From Oscillospiraceae bacterium (GTDB lineage Bacteria > Bacillota > Clostridia > UBA1381), in contig SVKH01000060.1 of the NCBI GenBank assembly GCA_015068545.1, positions 1-9,195 of the forward strand: 9,195 nucleotides of DNA, in the 5' to 3' direction. This document shows positions 6,445 to 9,195 of this stretch, in pieces; position 1 is the stretch's first letter, and every line of letters begins with the position of its first letter. Below the pieces are notes generated by a model. It saw only the letters and a program-made list of their open reading frames with translations. It had not been told where the DNA came from and made no database searches. The position numbers and the translations under genes were made by a program.

Positions 6445-8028
6445 ATGAAGCACGAATTTTACAAAATAAAGCATGTAAGAGACTTTAAAGAAATGATTGC
6501 CCATCTTGGCGAGAAATATGCCGAAGATACCGCCTTTGAATATTTCCGTGACGGAACAAAGGTATCAGTTACATACGCAAGATTTAAACGTGACGTCTTC
6601 GCGCTGGGCAGCTACTTCTACAGCTTGGGCTTAAAAAATGCCAAAATTGCTGTGTGTGGCGAAAACAGCTATGAATGGATTGTTACATATTTAGCTTCTG
6701 CCGTTGGCGGAAATACAATTGTTCCTCTTGACAAAGAGCTAAAACCTGAGGAAGCAAATGTACTGCTAACAGCAAGCGGTAGCGAAATGCTTGTATATTC
6801 AGCAAAGAAATCCGCACTGGCAGAAATCGCTTGCGACAAAGTTAAACACAAATTGTGCATGACAGATATGTCATCTGCCATTGAGACAGGTGCAGGTCAG
6901 GTTTCCCAATGCGGAATTATGGAAAATGAAATAGATGTGGAAGATGTTTGTACTATTATATACACCTCCGGTACTACCGGCAATCCAAAAGGTGTTATGC
7001 TGTCACAGCGAAACCTGATTTCCGACATGATTCTTTCCATCGAATCTATGTGGTTCCCACAGGGAACAGTCTGTGTGCTACCACTACATCACACATTCGG
7101 CATGATGGCTAGCGTTCTTTGTCAGCTTATGTGCGGATTCTCAGTCTTTATCAACGACAACCTAAAATATGTGCTACGCGACATCAAGGAGGCTAAGCCC
7201 GGACATGTTTCCGTAGTGCCGCTGTTTGTTGAAAGCTTTTACAAAGGTATTTGGAAAAATGCTAAAAAATCCGGCAAAGACAAAGCTCTAAAAGCTCTTA
7301 TTAAAACAAGTAATGCTATGAGAAAAGTGGGCATAGATATGAGAAAAACACTTTTCAAATCTGTAATTGATGCTTTTGGCGGTAACTTGGAAATGCTTAT
7401 CACCGGTGGTGCCCCAATATCTGACGAGCTTATAAAAGGCTTTGACGACATTGGCGTTAAAATAATTAACGGCTACGGTATCACCGAATGTTCTCCTATT
7501 GTTTCCCTCAGCAAATACCACGGAAACAAATCCGGAAGCGTGGGTATGCCAATTAAGATGGTTCAAGTTAAAACAATCAATAACAATGAGGATGGCGAAG
7601 GTGAACTTTGCGTTAAGGGCGACATCGTCATGATGGGCTACTACAATAATCCGGAAGCTAATGCCGAGGCTTTTGTAGACGGATGGTTCAATACCGGAGA
7701 CCTAGGTAAAGTAGATGAAGACGGTTTTGTATTCATTACAGGCAGAAAAAAGAACCTTATCATTCTGAATAACGGAAAGAATGTTTACCCTGAAGAGCTT
7801 GAATATTTAATAGGAAAGATTGACGGTGTAACAGAGGTTCTGGTATACGCTGAAAATGACTATATCACAGCAGAAATCTATGCCGAGGATATGACTAAAA
7901 AGGATGCCATTACAGCAGAAATCAAGGACAAATTGAACAGCTCTATCGCATCATACAAACAGATAAGAAAAATCAAGTTCCGCGCAGCAGAATTTGAAAA
8001 AACAACTACAAAGAAAATAAAAAGATAA
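6445..8028 (+). CDS. AMP-forming acyl-CoA synthetase / AMP-binding ligase
   Basis: A 527-residue ANL-superfamily enzyme that activates a carboxylic acid, most likely a medium or long-chain fatty acid, to acyl-AMP and then acyl-CoA. Motifs in order: the phosphate loop YTSGTTGNPKG (173-183), HHTFG in the middle of the large domain, NGYGITE (342-348), GWFNTGD with the ribose-binding Asp at 419, GRKKN at the hinge, and a C-terminal TTKKIKR in which K524 aligns with the catalytic adenylation lysine. All key residues are present. The track from ATG 6433 would add four residues, but GGAGGA at 6435-6440 favours 6445. No acyl carrier domain, membrane segment or biosynthetic neighbours are seen, so the substrate cannot be specified; an acyl-ACP synthetase is possible. 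It follows prfA by 15 bp and ends at a strong terminator, so prfA and this gene likely form a two-gene operon. Confidence 0.88.
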   Translation: MKHEFYKIKHVRDFKEMIAHLGEKYAEDTAFEYFRDGTKVSVTYARFKRDVFALGSYFYSLGLKNAKIAVCGENSYEWIVTYLASAVGGNTIVPLDKELKPEEANVLLTASGSEMLVYSAKKSALAEIACDKVKHKLCMTDMSSAIETGAGQVSQCGIMENEIDVEDVCTIIYTSGTTGNPKGVMLSQRNLISDMILSIESMWFPQGTVCVLPLHHTFGMMASVLCQLMCGFSVFINDNLKYVLRDIKEAKPGHVSVVPLFVESFYKGIWKNAKKSGKDKALKALIKTSNAMRKVGIDMRKTLFKSVIDAFGGNLEMLITGGAPISDELIKGFDDIGVKIINGYGITECSPIVSLSKYHGNKSGSVGMPIKMVQVKTINNNEDGEGELCVKGDIVMMGYYNNPEANAEAFVDGWFNTGDLGKVDEDGFVFITGRKKNLIILNNGKNVYPEELEYLIGKIDGVTEVLVYAENDYITAEIYAEDMTKKDAITAEIKDKLNSSIASYKQIRKIKFRAAEFEKTTTKKIKR

Positions 8029-8030
8029 CC

Positions 8031-8062
8031 AAAAAGCAAGTTCATCACGAACTTGCTTTTTT
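8031..8062 (+). terminator. Intrinsic terminator of the prfA operon
   Basis: A perfect 13-bp stem (8031-8043 with 8049-8061) with loop ATCAC and a run of six T (8057-8062), starting two bases after the synthetase stop codon. The five A residues on the 5' side also give it partial bidirectional character. Confidence 0.92.
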
Positions 8063-8083
8063 AATCCCGACATTTTACAAAAT

Positions 8084-8142
8084 ACTATTCAAAAAGGGGA
8101 CGTAGCACTTTTTGAATAGTTAAAAAGTGCTACGTCCCCTTT
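8084..8142. repeat. Long perfect palindrome with a nested alternative hairpin (REP/MITE-like)
   Basis: A perfect 21-bp inverted repeat (8093-8113 with 8122-8142) with an 8-base loop, of which the core arm reads GGGGACGTAGCAC. Overlapping it is a second perfect 13-bp inverted repeat, ACTATTCAAAAAG (8084-8096) with its complement at 8108-8120. The two share bases 8093-8096 and 8108-8113 and cannot form together. The element sits between two ordinary terminators of convergent genes and codes for nothing. GGGGAC-ended palindromes in intergenic gaps resemble the REP-type repeats mobilised by IS200-like tyrosine transposases (RAYT). That link is inference from general resemblance, as no transposase gene is present in the window. 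Confidence 0.7.
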
Positions 8143-8159
8143 CTAGATAGTTTAGATAT

Positions 8160-8190
8160 AAAAATCCCACCTGCATAGGCAGATGGGATT
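8160..8190 (-). terminator. Intrinsic terminator of the ComM-like gene
   Basis: On the minus strand a 12-bp stem (8190-8179 with 8174-8163, one G-U pair) closes loop CTAT and is followed by five T (8164-8160). It begins 25 bases after the stop codon of the ComM-like gene. On the plus strand the same stem has an A-C mismatch and no T run, so it is oriented to the minus strand. Confidence 0.85.
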
Positions 8191-8215
8191 GTGTGCCGAT
8201 ATTTACTTGCATTTT

Positions 8216-9195
8216 CTATCTTCTAAAGAACTTTCTGTCTAGACTGCGGTATTGGATTGCTTCGGCAATGTGAGCTTTCTCTATTGATTTCTTTCCTTCA
8301 ATATCCGCTATGGTTCTTGCCACTTTAAGTATACGCGAATGTGCACGAGCAGACATTCCCAATCGGTCAAATGCCATTTTCAGCATATCATTTTCCGCTG
8401 TGCCTAATTGACAAAATTCCATTATCAACCCTGCACTAAGCTGAGAATTTGAATATATACCATAGTTTTTATATCTTTCCAGCTGAATTGCTCTTGCTTC
8501 ATTCACCCGCTTTTTAATTTCCACCGAGCTTTCTGACTTTTCCACCTTAGAAAGGTCATCATAATTCACGTTTGCCACCTCTATCTGTATGTCTATTCTG
8601 TCAAGAAGCGGTCCTGAAATACGGGAATGATACTGATTTATCTGTGCTGAGGTACAAGTACACTTTCTCCTGGAATCTCCCATGTACCCGCATTTGCACG
8701 GGTTCATGCTTGCTATCAGCATCAGATTACAAGGATATGTAAGGCTTGCATTTACCCTTGAAATAGTCACACTTCCGTCCTCCAACGGCTGACGCATTAC
8801 CTCAAGCACCTCTCGTTTAAATTCCGGAAGCTCATCCAAAAACAAAACACCATTATGGGAAAGTGATAACTCTCCCGGCCTTGGAATAGTTCCGCCTCCG
8901 GACAAGCCCACTGCAGATATAGTATGATGCGGATTTCTGAAAGGTCTTTGCGTGATAAGCGGTTTATCCTGCGGCAATGCTCCTGCTATCGAATGAATCT
9001 TGGACACTTCAAGCGCCTCATCAAAAGACAAATCAGGAAGTATAGAAGGCATTCTTTGCGCAAGCATCGTTTTTCCAGTACCGGGTGAGCCTATCAGAAG
9101 AATGTTGTAGTTGACATTCCCAGCTCGTGAAAAACAGAGAATAACAATGTTTTTTGAAAATACCCACATAAAGATAAAGTCCTTATTTTTGTACT
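8216..9195 (-). CDS. comM: ComM/YifB family Mg-chelatase-like AAA+ ATPase (5' part missing or abnormal)
   Basis: The family is a hexameric AAA+ ATPase; in naturally transforming proteobacteria ComM is a branch-migration helicase for integrating incoming DNA, while its role in Clostridia is unproven. Numbering from the only in-frame Met at 9169: Walker A GSPGTGKT (27-34), Walker B VLFLDE (108-113), the cysteine pairs C158/C160 and C170/C172, SGPLLDRID (185-193), and a C-terminal Mg-chelatase helical domain with ARTIADIEG. Full-length members have about 500 residues with a Lon-like N-terminal domain, so roughly 180 residues lie outside the window. The frame stays open to the right edge. However, upstream of YNILLIG (before about 9109) the expected GQ-x-x-x-KRAL helix that precedes Walker A is absent; instead there is a hydrophobic, unrelated-looking stretch. 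Met 9169 has no convincing ribosome binding site and is not taken as the start. The ATPase region itself appears intact. Confidence 0.85.
   Translation of the reverse strand, partial: YKNKDFIFMWVFSKNIVILCFSRAGNVNYNILLIGSPGTGKTMLAQRMPSILPDLSFDEALEVSKIHSIAGALPQDKPLITQRPFRNPHHTISAVGLSGGGTIPRPGELSLSHNGVLFLDELPEFKREVLEVMRQPLEDGSVTISRVNASLTYPCNLMLIASMNPCKCGYMGDSRRKCTCTSAQINQYHSRISGPLLDRIDIQIEVANVNYDDLSKVEKSESSVEIKKRVNEARAIQLERYKNYGIYSNSQLSAGLIMEFCQLGTAENDMLKMAFDRLGMSARAHSRILKVARTIADIEGKKSIEKAHIAEAIQYRSLDRKFFRR

Noticed and set aside
1..9195. CRISPR array, tRNA, rRNA, phage or plasmid genes
   Set aside because: No regularly spaced repeats, cloverleaf with CCA-type end, rRNA segments, integrase or replication genes were seen in either strand.

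Overview
The window looks like a piece of a low-to-moderate G+C, spore-forming member of the Clostridia. The support is a dipicolinate synthase gene (a spore-core function) behind a promoter resembling the mother-cell sigma-K consensus, a very large S-layer-homology (SLH) protein with a Gram-positive type signal peptide, AGGAGG-type ribosome binding sites, sigma-A style promoters and many short hairpin-plus-T-tract terminators. The genus cannot be fixed from the sequence alone. The left edge falls a few codons into one gene and the right edge falls inside another, so both ends are truncated.

Layout, left to right. Positions 1-853 (minus) hold dpaA/spoVFA, with the first codons of dpaB at the extreme left edge. 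Positions 966-1643 (minus) hold a comF-type phosphoribosyltransferase-fold gene with its own promoter and terminator. Positions 1796-4819 (minus) hold the SLH surface protein, with a strong promoter and a structured mRNA leader of about 120 nt. Positions 4820-5364 are a divergent, AT-rich regulatory region. Positions 5365-6429 (plus) hold prfA (release factor 1), followed 15 bp later by an AMP-forming acyl-CoA synthetase at 6445-8028 (plus), apparently in one operon. Positions 8029-8215 are a convergent intergenic region with three hairpins in a row: two terminators flanking a long perfect palindrome that looks like a REP/MITE-type element. Positions 8216 to the right edge (minus) hold the C-terminal two thirds of a ComM/YifB-type AAA+ ATPase, whose similarity to the family breaks off about 80 bp before the edge.

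The genes do not form one pathway. Each minus-strand gene is separated by a clear terminator and carries its own promoter, so spore maturation (dpaAB), ComF, and the S-layer protein are independent units. The SLH gene stands out by its expression-adapted codon use, near-consensus promoter and long leader, which together suggest one of the most abundant proteins of the cell. No complete new multi-gene system was found. The items most worth a second look are the palindromic element at 8084-8142, the SLH leader with competing pairings around the ribosome binding site, the sigma-K-like dpaA promoter and the abnormal 5' part of the ComM-like gene.
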